64,000 nucleotides of DNA. Origin: Rhabdophis nuchalis. Taxonomy: Eukaryota > Chordata > Lepidosauria > Squamata > Natricidae. The stretch lies in assembly GCA_039707465.1 (NCBI GenBank), contig CM077658.1, positions 10,198,574 to 10,262,573 on the forward strand. Reading direction: 5' to 3'. How positions within the stretch are numbered: position 1 is the stretch's first letter; each line of letters starts with the position of its first letter. Of the stretch, positions 21,776-32,800 are shown piece after piece. The notes beneath the pieces were generated by a model. It was not told the origin of the DNA. It worked only from the letters and a program-made list of their open reading frames with translations, and did no database searches. Position numbers and translations under genes: made by a program.

Positions 21776-22184
21776 ATGCAAACTCATTGCACTGAAGTCT
21801 GGTAAATTGAAATTTAACTGAATTCTACTGCCCGCTCTCTCTAACAGCAAACAAGTGGCAGATTATAACAAATAAATACATAAAATAAACTCCAGTATCT
21901 GACTATATTCACAGGACAGTGTTGAAGATTAGGGTAACACTTCTTATTTAATAAACATAGGATGGTCTTAATCTTGCCTATAGAATTTGAGGATTTTTAA
22001 AAATGTTTTAAAAGTGATGTTTGTGAATGAACAGGAAGCTTTTAATATGCAGTAAAGCATGTAAGGTTGCATCATCATACCAATATTTTCCCCATCTTTT
22101 GCTGATTTTTAAAAATCTGTTTGAAAGTTGCAAGCGGTCTTCATCTCTCCTTTTTCTCTCTCCCTCCTTTTCCATCCAAACATC

Positions 22185-22385
22185 CTTCTTCCCCCTTCCT
22201 GTATTTTCCTTCCTTCCTTCCCTCCTTCTTTCTTTCTCTTTCCTTCCTTCCTTTTTTCCCTTCCTTCCTTCCTTCCTTCCTCCTTCTTTCTTTCTCTTTC
22301 CTTCCTTCCTTTTTTCCCTTCCTTCCTTCCTTCCTTCCTCCCTCCCTCCCTCCCTCCCTCCCCCCTCCCTCTCTCTCTCCCTCAG
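22185..22385. repeat. polypyrimidine (CCTT)n block with internal duplication
   Basis: CTTCC/CCTT/CTTT tract. A phrase of about 70 bases including 'cttctttctttctctttcc' occurs twice in tandem, followed by (CCCT)n and (CT)n. Long Ser/Pro/Phe or Lys/Glu frames here are repeat artefacts. Confidence 0.9.
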
Positions 22386-22899
22386 TAAAATCCATCCTAG
22401 ACCCCTTTTTCCATTTCCTGAAACAGGGATAACCCCTACTATCCTGTAGGATCTGAAAACTGTTATAAATTTGGGATCCACTGTTGGAACATAACTGGAG
22501 CAGAAAATGTGACGATTTTAAATACACATTGCCTCTGAAAAGTCACCCAAGAGTAGATTGACTCCCTAGAGGATGACAAGTAGATACTCTTTGACGTTAT
22601 CTCCCAAAGGAGTCATACACCTTGTGTGCCCTCTAGAGAGAAAGTTAAGAAGAGGTTTAGAGAGGAGGGTTATAATGACAGAAATGTGTTCAGCTGTGAA
22701 ATTAAAAGTAATACAGCATGACATACAACGTTACGTGTTGAGGTTCATCAGAAGCCATAATTAGGCTACATTAAACTACTAACACCACCACCCCAGCCAA
22801 ATTGCAAAGATTATATCCAGAAAGCCTCAAAAACAATTCTGGAATGTCTTGTTAGCAGCTCCAAGAATTGAAAACAGACCGGTACCCAAGTAGGTTCAT
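22386..22899. other. unique stretch
   Basis: Noncoding, with no recognised repeat. Confidence 0.4.
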
Positions 22900-23031
22900 G
22901 CCTACTTATCTCTTGATAAGTAGTAGAATATTGAACCTCCTTAAGAATTCTGTCAAAACTCGTGAACTCTTTTATACAGATAAATCGTGCTTATTCGGTT
23001 CATAAAGATCTGTGAGATTAAGGCTGCAAAG
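22900..23031. repeat. repeat shared in inverted orientation with 7.53-7.66 kb
   Basis: Reverse complement of the segment following the hAT-like element at 7.2 kb, including 'ttatacagataaatcgtgc' and 'cataaagatctg'. It adjoins the next hAT-like copy. Confidence 0.6.
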
Positions 23032-23190
23032 CAGGGGTGAAATTCAGCAGGTTCTGGCAGGTTTCTGGAGAAGTTCGGAGAACTGGCTAATACCACTTCT
23101 GGCTGGCCCCATGAGTAGGGTGGGAATGGGGATTTTGCAGTATCCTTTCCCTGCCACGCTGACCAGAAGAAGAAAAAATGAATTTTACCA
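23032..23190 (+). mobile_element. hAT-like non-autonomous element, shortened
   Basis: Starts CAGGGGTGAAATTCAGCAGG and shares 'ggcaggtttctggagaag' and 'tggggattttgcagtatcc' with other copies. The 3' end is degraded ('aatgaattttacc'), and the middle is shorter than at 9.83 kb. Confidence 0.7.
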
Positions 23191-23640
23191 GCAAGGTGAC
23201 TAGAACTCTCAGAAATATGGAACAAACTTTATTCGCACAGGGCGGTGGATAAAATATTTGGAATTGAAATGATTTCCAATTTTCTCTGGATAACACATAT
23301 TATAAACGCTGCCGGTAGGGGTGAGGATGATACATGAAAGAAAGTTCAATTTATTTTCAATATAACTGAAACATTAAGGATTAAGTTCAGATGTTAATAG
23401 ACATCTGAACTTAATGCTGGGGAAGGAAAGTTTTTGAACTACTGTAAGCTCAGCTGCTGACTTCATGGACATGTCCGCAAAATTTAACTGACATCGGTAT
23501 ATAATTTGCCACTTCCTCTTTTATTTACAGCTCCTTCCCTGTCCAATCTATAGGTCTGATGTTGCTTACATCTCTCCTGCAAATGCCATCCAGCCATCAC
23601 CCTTTATTATTTTATTTATTATTTTTATTTTACTTGTAAA
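23191..23640. other. unique stretch
   Basis: Noncoding. A short mirrored phrase 'cagatgttaatagacatctg' lies near 23388-23407. Confidence 0.4.
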
Positions 23641-23649
23641 ATATTTATT

Positions 23650-24178
23650 TACTAGCCGTTCCCGGCCACGTGTTGCTGTGGCCCAGTCTGGTTAAATGGC
23701 CAACTAATCTGTGTGTAGATCTACACCTGCACACACAAACACATACACACAACCACTGTATAATCCCCAACCTACCTACCTACTGTATTTCTCCCTCTCT
23801 CCACCTACCTACCTACCTACTTACCTACTGCATTTCTCCCTCCCTCTCTCTCTATCCCTATAGCTGCCTACCTACCTACCTACTGTATTTCTCCTTGAAT
23901 CTTATGGACAGAGTATTTTATGTCATAAAGGATGACATAATACCTGTGGCCCACTGCTCTCTCTGTATCCATCTGCCTCCCTTTTTTACAATTTTTTACA
24001 TTTCCGTTGTGTGCACCTGGCACAGGTATGACATCTACACAATCTATATATACATATATCATTGGTGCCATATTTGTAAGGAACGTTGTGTGAAAATTTG
24101 GAAGCGATCGGTGCAGTACTTTCGGAGATTAGCGGTTTTGAACAAACTCTTGTTACATTTTTATTTATATAGATTTGT
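23650..24178 (+). mobile_element. unclassified dispersed repeat (ACTAGCCGTTCCCGG type)
   Basis: It begins 'actagccgttcccggccacg' and ends with 'gcgatcggtgcagtactttc', 'ggagattagcgg' and 'tttttatttatatagattt'. This arrangement recurs at ends of widespread eukaryotic repeats. The centre holds TACC/TCCC simple repeats. I could not assign a class. A 212-codon frame crossing it is mostly simple repeat and is not called. Confidence 0.5.
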
Positions 24179-24495
24179 AGCTTGTCTTTTGTCAAATGCC
24201 AAGCGCGCTTTTGCTGTTGCAACCATTATCGTTTCTCAGCTTGCCAACAAACCAGGGGGGAGGGAAGGGGGAGAGATGGAACTTACGCTCCAGACATCAA
24301 GAAGATGAACCATGAGAGCCAAGGACCCTTTGGCAGGTGTTTGCCAAAGCCAAAGACTTTTCCTCATAACAATACAATGGCATTCGATTGGACAATGCAC
24401 CAATAGGGGGGAAAACGTCGATAGGAAATGAGTGTGGGAAACCAGGGATATGGACTGGATAGGCTGAAGGCTTCCTAAAAGCCATGTCCCTATTA
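24179..24495. other. unique stretch
   Basis: Noncoding, with no recognised element. Confidence 0.4.
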
Positions 24496-24874
24496 CAGGT
24501 AGCCTTCGATACACAACCACAATTGAGCCCCAAACTTATGTTGCTAAGTGAAGCATTTATGAAGTGAATTTTGCCCCGTTTTACGAGCTTCCTTGCCACA
24601 GTTGTTAAGCGAATCCCTACCGTTGTTAAGTTGCTAACGTAGTTGTTAAGTGAATCTGGCTTCCCCATTGAGTGTGCCTGTCAGAAGTCCGCAAAAGGTG
24701 ATTTACCTGACCCTGGGGCAGGGGAACCGTCATAAGCATGAATCAGTGGCCAATTCTGAGACTGAATTTTGACCATGGGGATGGTGCAATAGTCGTGTAA
24801 AAACGGTCATACGTCAGTAACATTGTAACCTTGAATGGTCACTAAATGAATTGTTGTAAGTCGAGGACTACCTG
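24496..24874 (-). mobile_element. Tigger-like (Tc1/mariner) MITE, 379 bp
   Basis: The termini are inverted repeats: left 'caggtagccttcgatacac', right 'gtaagtcgaggactacctg'. The interior is rich in 'gttgttaagtgaatc' phrases in both orientations. It is flanked by TA on the left and CA on the right, compatible with a decayed TA target site. There is no transposase. A partial copy lies at 30.41 kb and a poor one at 21.65 kb. Confidence 0.75.
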
Positions 24875-25300
24875 CACTGTTGGGACAACCACATGGTTGG
24901 GTCCATATAATCACCAGGAATCAAACGTAACCCCTTTACTTTCCTGTGCTGGCTACTACAGACCGCCTACTTGTGCAGCGCTACCGCTGAAAACCTCTTG
25001 CGCCGCGGACAATCTCTTGTGTTGATTCCATTGCTTTTGTCCCTGGGAAAATGTTTCATTTAGCTTCTCCCGCCTTGCTTTGGCGAAGGAAAACTTTTAG
25101 CTTTCTGCCCTCTCTTTTGAGACCCGGTGAAAGACGCTCCTTCTGAGCCGACAAAGGTTCAGCTTTTAAGAGCACGCACTGCATATATTAAAATGCAGGA
25201 AGCCGTGTTGATAGCGGAGGAGTGCAATCCTGGGTTTAGGAGAATATAATTTTCTTTCATTTTTCTCGGAATGCTCCTTGATCGGGAGGTTCAAAAAGTA
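24875..25300. other. unique stretch
   Basis: Balanced-composition noncoding DNA. The interval 25120-25260 looks non-repetitive and could be a conserved element, which was not tested. Confidence 0.35.
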
Positions 25301-25399
<99 letters not shown>

Positions 25400-25400
25400 C
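25301..25400. repeat. (CT)n then (GT)n microsatellite
   Basis: A perfect (CT)n run of about 86 bases followed by a short GT tract. Confidence 0.95.
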
Positions 25401-25890
25401 TGTGTGTGTCTGTGCGTGCGTTTTGCACCAACCGTTGCAAATTTCCCAAACCAAGCGTACTCTCCTTTGACTTAGGGACTGCTTCCATGCCACACTGTTT
25501 GGTGTGCTTTTAAACGGTACCCAGCCTTATAGATCTTAAATGACTTTCCCGTTCAAACTCTGGGGGAAAAGGGAAAGTGTTATAAATAGCAGCAGGGTGC
25601 AACATCATTCTTTGCCGTGCTCTGGAGGCTAAGCCAAAGGGGCAGAGCAATTATGCTATTGAACAAGGCGAGGCATTGCCCACCCGGCTTCATTAGGATA
25701 GGAGAGCGTTATCTGATCTCGGCACAGAGCGGTTCGGCCCCTCCCCGGTAGGCTCTCCGAGGGGCAAAATGTGGGCGCAGGGAAGACTTTCTCAACCAAC
25801 ATCTCCAAGCATTCTGAACAACTAGTGAAGCATTCTGGGAAATACAGACCTATATACTTAGAGGTCATTGTGCTGAATAAGGCTTTCTGG
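25401..25890. other. unique stretch
   Basis: Non-repetitive. The interval 25560-25770 has balanced composition and is a weak conserved-element candidate. No exon was recognised. Confidence 0.35.
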
Positions 25891-25896
25891 TGTATG

Positions 25897-26287
25897 TGTG
25901 TGTGAGAGAGAGGGGGGGGGGAGAGAAAGAGAGACACACAAAGAGAAAGAGAGAGATGAAGAAAGGGAGACAGAGAAAAACAGAGACAGAGACAAAAAGA
26001 GAGGGAGGGAGATGGAGAAAGAGAGAGTGTATGGGAGAGAGAGAAAGAGATGGAGGAAAAGAGACACAGAGAGGAACAGAGAGAGAGAGAGAGAGATGGA
26101 GAAAGAGAGAGAGAGAAAGAGAGAAAGAGGAAGATGGAGAAAGAGAGTGTCAGAGAGATGAAGAAAAAGAGATACAGAGAGAAAGAGAGAGAGAGAGATG
26201 GAGAAAGAAAGAGAGACAGAAAGAAAGAGAGAGATGGAGAGAAAGGAAGAAAGAGGGAGATGGAGAACGACAGAGATGGAGAAAGAG

Positions 26288-26334
<47 letters not shown>

Positions 26335-26393
26335 CACGTACAAACAGAGAGAGAGAGAGAGAGGGAGAGAGAGAGAGGGAGGGAAGGAGGAGC
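25897..26393. repeat. polypurine GAGA/GAAA block
   Basis: About 500 bases of almost pure purine, built from GAGA, GAAAGA and GATGGA units with short ACAC interruptions. It produces long Arg/Glu/Lys or Ser/Leu frames on both strands that are not genes. Confidence 0.95.
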
Positions 26394-26945
26394 ATAGATA
26401 AGCTATAAGCTGCCTACTGTTGCTTCTGGCAAGATGAGCATTATACAAGTTTTATAAATAAGAAATTAAATAAGAGCTAAGCTGGAATAAAACTGCAATT
26501 CTTCCATTCTCTCATGAAAACCGACATACTTCAGCAAATCCATTTTTTCAAACCGATTCATTTTTTCAAACCGTTTAGCAGATTCCTCAGTGGAAATCCT
26601 TCCAAGTGGGAAAGAAAGAAATAGGGAAGAGAAGGTGGAACCCTTCCTTTGGCTACTGTCCTCCGTGTTAATGATATATGGGGAAGAAAACGAAAGCCCG
26701 GGAAGAAATTCCTTGCAAGGAAGGTTGTAAGAAACGCAGGCAATCAAAGGGCAATTTGTTTCAGCAATGTGGGTTGGTGGAAGATGACAAAGGAGGGTTT
26801 TTGACAAACTTTGTGTTTGGAAACATTTTTACATTTGTAATACGGGAAGAGTGCAGCCATGGACACCATCCATTGGTTCCTCACATTCTACATGGTCCAG
26901 AGTGGGGCCTTTTCACTGATTTCCGAGAGAATGCCATTGTATCCT
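26394..26945. other. unique stretch
   Basis: Noncoding, with no recognised repeat. A short tandem duplication 'ttttttcaaaccg' occurs near 26545-26573. Confidence 0.4.
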
Positions 26946-27280
26946 AAAGGTAAAGGTTCCCCTCGCACATATGTACTAGTCGTTCCCGACTCTAGGGGGT
27001 GGTGCTCATCTCGGTTTCTAAGCCGAAGAGCCAGTGCTGTCCGAAGATGTCTCCATGGTCTTGTGAACGGCATGACAGAACGCTGCCACCTTCTCACCAA
27101 AGGTGGTTCCTATTTTTCTACTTGCATTTTTTACTTGCTTTCGAACTGCTAGGTTGGCAGAAGCTGGTAGAAGTAACGGGAGCTCTCTCTGTTACGTGGC
27201 ACTAGGGGTTCGAACCGCCAAACTACCAATCTTTCTGATAGACAAGTTCAGCACCTTACCCACTGAGCCACCGCATCCCT
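26946..27280 (-). mobile_element. tRNA-derived SINE (family A), near full length
   Basis: The reverse complement has the tRNA-like head ('GGTGGCTCAGTGGGTAAGG', 'GGTTCGAACCC'). The body includes 'accacctttggtgagaag' and 'gccgttcacaagaccatgg'. The 3' end is 'cctagagtcgggaacgac' plus 'ggggaacctttacc'. At about 335 bases it is one of the most complete copies here. Confidence 0.9.
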
Positions 27281-27896
27281 CATTGTGTCCTAGAGAGGGT
27301 TTAAGAGACCAGCTGGATTCCAGCTTCCTATCTAAAGCTCCTAATCTCTCCAAGTCCAGTCCCATCTTAAGACGCTAACCAATGAAACGGATGACTCCCG
27401 AATTGACAAAACTTTCATTATTTATGCCATCGTTCAGTGTCCATGACCTGGAAAGCAATGAAGTTTGCTTAGGTTGCCAGCTAAGAAGTTGGCTTCACAA
27501 AGTAGGAGTTGAAATCGTAGTGTTGTAGATCCCACCACGCCCTGCTGTGTGCTTGAAAATATTTGGCAATCAGACAATTGGTTCTGCTCTCATGGTTAGG
27601 AGGAGTTTTCTTGGCATTCAACCACAATTCCATTTTTAAACCATGATTCTGTCCCCAGCTTCCCAGAGAAGAGGTCTATTGTGCTGTCAAATGCTCTCCT
27701 GTTGGTAGTAGCTGGGAACTATCAGTAGGTGGCCTACAGAAGATGAGCTTTCTGAGAATGACTTTCCAGATAGTGTCCTAAAGATAGAGACTTGTAGACA
27801 CTGATCACTTACCAAGACCACTGCTGTTGGTAGGTCCATCTAGCTAAATTAATCGTAGGAAACTAAATAGGTAATGGCTAGCAATAACACTTAGAC
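27281..27896. other. unique stretch
   Basis: Noncoding, with no recognised element. Confidence 0.4.
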
Positions 27897-28257
27897 CAGT
27901 GATGGCGAACCTATGGCATGGGTGCCACAGGTGGCACGCGGAACCATTTCTTAGGGCACGCGAGGCATTAGGGCGCACTTGTGGGTACTGGCCAGCTGAT
28001 TTAGGCCGTCTTTTGAGGCTGTTTTTCGCCCCCTGGAGCTTCCCTGAAGCCTCTGGAACTTCCCTGAAGCCTCTGGAGGTGGGGGGGGGGAGGCTGTTTT
28101 CACCTTCCCCAAGCTCCTAGAAAACCTCTGGAGCCTGGGGAGGGTGAAAAAAGTGCACCAAAAGCACATAGCATTATGGGTGTGGCACACCCACGCATGA
28201 CCATCCTGCGCTCCCCCTGCTTTTGGCACGCGAGCCAAAAAAGGTTAGCCATCACTG
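27897..28257. mobile_element. hAT MITE, 361 bp
   Basis: Starts CAGTGATGGCGAACCTATGG and ends AAAGGTTAGCCATCACTG. The inverted termini match well. The flanking octamers 'acttagac' (27889-27896) and 'actaagac' (28258-28265) differ by one base, the 8-bp signature of hAT insertion. The interior is GC-rich with a G run near 28080. No transposase is present. A diverged relative lies at 43.68 kb. Confidence 0.9.
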
Positions 28258-28265
28258 ACTAAGAC

Positions 28266-28478
28266 TTGCAGTATATACTGCTTCACAGAGCTCTACAGCC
28301 CTCTCTAAAGGGTTTACAGAGTCAGCCTCTTGCCCCCAACAATCTGCGTCCTCATTTTACCAACCTGGGAAGGATGAAAGACTGAGTCAACCTTGAGCAA
28401 GGCAGGATCAAACTGCTGGCAGTGGGCAGAGTCAGCCTGTAACACCGCATTCTAACCACTGCACCACCATGGCTTCTT
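28266..28478 (-). mobile_element. Sauria-type SINE
   Basis: The reverse complement carries the tRNA-like head ('GTGGTGCAGTGGTTAGAATG'), 'ggtaaaatgaggacgcaga' and a Bov-B-like tail 'gagagggctgtagagctctg'. The end is slightly truncated. It directly abuts the hAT MITE. Confidence 0.85.
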
Positions 28479-28972
28479 AACCGACAAATATCCAACATTA
28501 AACCAATAAGAAGAGGAACACGTTTTATATTTATAACAACCCCAACGCAACATCAAAACGCTGTTGTTGGGGTTGCTAAACATTGTAAAATAACAATTGT
28601 AAAATAACCCTCCTCCAGCTGTTGTAAATTCAATGCATTTATTCTGCGCCAAGCCGCTCTGCCTTGGTTTGAATATGAAGAGAATGTGGCTATTCCTTTG
28701 AATGGTTACCTTATCAAAAGTTCAACACGGACCTCTCCAGCTGGACTATGCAAACTCACAAGCTGTGCGCTGCATGGTGCCCAAGTGGACAGATGAGATG
28801 CATCTGTTCCACAACTCAGAGATTTGGATTACGGAACCTCTGAGGAAGGAGACCAAAAGAAGAAGAATGATGATTCTTGCAACTCGCTCTAATGTTTTGT
28901 GAAACCAATTCCCACAAAAGAAGGCAAGTTGTTTGTCAGGGAGAGGAAGCCACTTATTGAGATTCTCCCTGA
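28479..28972. other. unique stretch
   Basis: Noncoding. No recognised repeat or gene. Confidence 0.4.
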
Positions 28973-29857
28973 TAAGGAGGAGGGAAGGAAGGGGGAAAAG
29001 AAAAAGGGAGGGGAGAGAAGCAAAGGGGAGGGGAGGAGAAAAGAAGAGAGGAAGGAGAGGCAGGAAAGGAGGGGAGAGAAGAGAGAGGAACGTGAGGAGA
29101 GGAAGGAAAGGGGAGGAGAGAGATGAGAGGAGGGAGAGGAAGGTGAGGAGAGGAGGAGAAGGAGAGGAGAGGAGGGAGAGGGGGAAGCAAGGAGGGAGAA
29201 GAGAGGAGATGAAGGAGAGGAGGGGAGAGAGAGGAGAGGAAGGAGAGGAGGGGAGAGAGAGGAACGTGAGGAGAGGAGGGAGAGAGGAGGAGAGAGAGAG
29301 AGGAGGGAGAGGAAGGTGAGGAGAGGAGAGGAAGAAGAGGACAGGAGGGAGAAGAGAGGAAGGAGAGGAGATGAGGGAGAGAGGAGAGGAAGGTGAAGAG
29401 AGGAGAGGAAGGAGAGGAGAGAGAGGGACGTGAGGAGAGGAGGGAGAGGAAGGAGAGGAAAGGAGGGAGAGGAGAGGAGAGAGTAGAGAGGAGGGAGAGG
29501 AGAGGAAGGTGAAGAGAGGAACGTGAGGAGAGGAGGGAGAGAGGAGGAGAGAGAGAGAGGAGGGAGAGGAAGGTGAGGAGAGGAGAGGAAGAAGAGGACA
29601 GGAGGGAGAAGAGAGGAAGGAGAGGAGATGAGGGAGAGAGGAGAGGAAGGTGAAGAGAGGAGAGGAAGGAGAGGAGAGAGAGGGACGTGAGGAGAGGAGG
29701 GAGAGGAAGGAGAGGAAAGGAGGGAGAGGAGAGGAGAGAGTAGAGAGGAGGGAGAGGAGAGGAAGGTGAAGAGAGGAAGGTGAGGAGAGGAGGGAGAGAG
29801 AGAGAGGAAAGTGAGGAAAGGAAGGAGAGGAGAGGAGGGAAAGGAGAGGAAGTTGAT
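28973..29857. repeat. polypurine GGAGA minisatellite with 257-bp duplication
   Basis: About 880 bases of G/A-only sequence with scattered T and C. A 257-base block starting GGAACGTGAGG at 29261 is repeated directly at 29518 with no difference I could find. This points to a very recent duplication, or an assembly duplication. A 339-codon minus-strand Ser/Leu/Pro frame spans it and is a repeat artefact. Confidence 0.9.
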
Positions 29858-30410
29858 TTTCTTTCCCAACTGTTTTCTAAAAATCCTCTTTGCCATGATT
29901 ACTATCACTGCAAAGAAAAAAAATTACAAGAAAATGCCTGGTTTCCCCTTTTCTCAGGAACTTTAGATCAGCAACTACCCCAATGCTGACTGAAATGATA
30001 GCATTGTACTGACAAGGAAACAAGTACAATACATAAGTTTTAAATTTTTGTGTTAAAGAATACAAATTTGTTTGTTATTGGTACTGTTAATCTGCTTCTG
30101 TTCCTTGTGCTTCTCATTGTCTCCCTTAGCTTCGACGAAACCTGAGCACCAAGAAAATAATAATTCATAATTGTATCGTATCTCTTCTCTTCAAAGAAGA
30201 AAAGGCAACGGAGAGGAGATAAAGATGACAAAAGAAAGAAAGAGATATTAGGAGATGCAAATCTTCTAAAGGGTTGTTTAGGAAACGTGAGCATTGCTTA
30301 CGGGGAGAAAAGTCTTCCAAGAGGTGGAAGCAGAGAAAGGAAAAACCGAATGCTTCTCGTTCAACAAAATCTTAGGCACAGCCTCCTTCAATTTGAGCTT
30401 ATTTGTGTAT
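29858..30410. other. unique stretch
   Basis: Noncoding. Its start resembles 3465-3510 ('gttgattttctttcccc'...'actgttttctcaaaatcct'), so the flank of the purine block may itself be a repeat. Confidence 0.4.
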
Positions 30411-30622
30411 AGATAGTACTCAATTTAGGACCACAATTGAGCCCAAAATTGCTAAGTGAGACAGTTGTTAAGTGAGTTTTCTCCATTTGCTTCCTTTCTT
30501 GCCCCAGTTGTTAATTGAATCACTGTAATTGGCGAGTTAGTAAGACGGTTGTTAAGTGAATCAACCTTCCTCTCTGCTTCAGAAGGTTGACAAGAGGTGA
30601 TCACATGACCCTGGGACACTAC
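30411..30622 (-). mobile_element. Tigger-like MITE, partial
   Basis: 'ggaccacaattgagccc', 'gttgttaagtgaatcaac' and 'gtgatcacatgaccctggg' match the first half of the 24.5-kb MITE. The second half is missing; the pyrimidine minisatellite begins where it should continue. Confidence 0.7.
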
Positions 30623-31301
30623 AACTTCCTTGCTTCCCTTTTTCAATCTCTTTCCTTTCTTCCTTCTCTTTTTCAATCCCCTTTGTTCCTTCCTTCCCTT
30701 TTCCAATTCCTTCCTTCCTTCCCTTTTTCAATCTCCTTCCTTCCCTTTTTCAATCTCCCTTCCTTCCTTCCTTCCTTCCTTCTTTCCTTCCCTTTTTCAA
30801 TCTCCTTCCTTCCTTCCTTCCTTCCCTCCCTTTTTCAATCCCCTCCCTACCTTCCTACCTCCCTCCCTTCCCTTTTTCAATCTCCTTCCTTCCTTCCTTC
30901 CTTCCTTCCTTCCTTCCTTCCCTTTTTCAATCCCCTCCCTACCTCCCTACCTCCCTTCCTTCCCTTTTTCAATCTCCTTCCTTCCTTCCTTCCTTCCTTC
31001 CCTTTTTCAATCCCCTCCCTACCTTCCTACCTCCCTTCCTTCCCTTTTTCAATCTCCTTCCTTCCTTCCTTCCTTCCTTCCTTCCTTCCTTCCTTCCTTC
31101 CCTTTTTCAATCCCCTCCCTACCTTCCTACCTCCCTTCCTTCCCTTTTTCAATCTCCTTCCTTCCTTCCTTCCCTTTTTCAATCTCCTTCCTTCCTTCCT
31201 TCCTTCCTTCCTTCCTTCCCTTTTTCAATCTCCTTCCTTCCTTCCCTTTTTCAATCCCCTTTGTTCCTTCCTTCCCTTTTCCAATCTCTTTCCTTCCTTG
31301 C

Positions 31302-31359
<58 letters not shown>

Positions 31360-31372
31360 TTTCTTTCTTTCT
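30623..31372. repeat. pyrimidine minisatellite (CCTTCC)n + CCCTTTTTCAATC
   Basis: A module of variable CCTT/CTTCC runs closed by 'ccctttttcaatctcc' or 'ccctttttcaatcccc' repeats more than 15 times. A larger unit containing 'ctccctaccttcctacctcc' repeats about four times. It ends in (CTTT)n at 31300-31370. Long Phe/Ser/Pro frames reflect the repeat only. Confidence 0.95.
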
Positions 31373-32255
31373 GAGAATCAAAGCCTCTTGAATCTCTGCC
31401 GTTCATTCCCCATGCCGACATAGCGGTAGCTGCTTGGTTAGCGAGGGAGAATGCTCGGAGAAGCGGTTTTCATGCCAAGCCCAGTGGCTAATCATACAAT
31501 TGCTGCCAATTCCCAGGTTGCCTTCCTTACAATTATAACAAAGTGCAGGGCATCCCTCTGCCGAAGACAACGTGGTCTTTGATTTAATTTATGCGATATC
31601 CATGCGGTTGCTTACCGTCTCCTCTATAAATATGCACGGTGCTTTCATACAGATGCTGTGAGAATAAAGGGAGGGGGGGGGAATAAAGATACCCTCCTGA
31701 AATTAAACAGGAAGAAGTCATTTAACGATATGATATGCATGCACACACACACTCACACACACACATACACAGAGAGAGAGATAAATTGGAGAAGAATAGG
31801 TATTCAAATGGAATCAGCCCCAGCTGATTATTATTGGAGGGATAATAAAATTTGAAAGTATAGATTTGCTGTTTTTCATTTCCCCTTTGGGGGTGGGGGG
31901 GGAGGAAACTTCTTTGTGAAATAAATTCCTTCACGATGGGGATTTGAAGACATGAAGAAAAAGAAAGCAAAATAGAGAAAATATGTTTTTAAGTCCTTTT
32001 ACAATGCAGTCATTACTGCACGGGGTACATAATGAGAAATATTTCAGCTTTCCAGCCTGTGGATGTGGAAGAAAAATTTCAGACAGGCTGAAAGTTTGAA
32101 AGAAGGAACTTGCCCATCACCCTTACCTCTTCAGGTAAAAACAGGGTGGGTAATTTAGGTCATAGCAACTTGTAGGAGAAGACAGGAGTGAAATGCTAGA
32201 GAATAGAGGACTTAGTATACTACTGTTTTGTCCCAACGTAACACAATACAATAGA
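31373..32255. other. unique stretch
   Basis: Noncoding, with a short (CA)n/(GA)n near 31741-31780 and G runs near 31671 and 31890. No gene was recognised. Confidence 0.4.
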
Positions 32256-32338
32256 GTGGAGTGGAGTGGAGTGGAGTAGAGTGGAATGGAATGGAATGGA
32301 ATAGAATAGAATAGAATAGAATAGAATAGAATAGAATA
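32256..32338. repeat. (GGAGT)n/(AATAG)n pentamer tract
   Basis: Pentamers GGAGT, GGAAT and GAATA adjoin the 3' end of the CR1 copy. Colubroid snake CR1 (Snake1/L3) tails of AATAG type are reported as seeds of such microsatellites. Confidence 0.9.
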
Positions 32339-32800
32339 ACAGAGTTGGGAGGAACCTTGGAGGTTTTCTAGCCCAACCCCCTGCTTAGGCAGGAAACCCT
32401 ATACCACTTTAGACAAATGGTTATCTAATTTCTTCTTAAAAACCTCCAAAGTTGCAGCATTCACAACTTCTGGAGGCAAGTTGTTCCACTGATTAATTGT
32501 TCTCACAGTCAGGAAATTTCTCTTTAGTTCTAAGTTGCTTTTCTCCTTGATTAATGTCCACCCATTGCTTCTTGTTCTGCCCTCAGGTGCTTTGGAGAAT
32601 AGTTTGACTCCCTGTTCTTTGTGGCAGCCCCTGAGATATTGGAACACTGCTATCATGTCTCCCCTGGTCTTTCTTTTCATTAAACTAGACATACCCAGTT
32701 CCTGCAACCGTTCTTCATATGTTTTAGTCTCCAGTCCCCTAATCATTGCTCTGTGAAGTGATGAAAGATGGGATCGCAAAGCTATTGTTGAACCAACCGT
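32339..32800 (-). mobile_element. CR1 LINE 3' end with RT-ORF C-terminus
   Basis: The minus strand is open over the last ~120 codons of CR1 ORF2. Features in order are 'MIRGLETKTYEERLQEL', 'GDMIAVFQYLRG', 'LFSKAPEGRTRSNGW' and 'QWNNLPPEVVNA', with a stop near 32399. The 3' UTR runs 'gaaaacctccaaggttcc'-like to the pentamer tail. This is the best preserved CR1 here, but it is 5'-truncated far downstream of the RT catalytic motifs. Confidence 0.9.

Noticed and set aside
25656..26448. Overlapping Ser/Leu and Arg/Glu frames near 200 codons on both strands
   Set aside because: All lie in GAGA/GAAA simple sequence and read through on both strands at once.
28889..29908. 339-codon minus-strand frame rich in Ser, Leu and Pro
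   Set aside because: It lies in a polypurine minisatellite. The composition excludes stops in this frame and no domain or splice signal is present.
30587..31423. 278-codon plus-strand frame, Phe/Leu/Pro/Ser-rich, superficially membrane-like
   Set aside because: It is the translation of the CCTT/CTTTTTCAATC minisatellite. An equally long frame exists in another phase.
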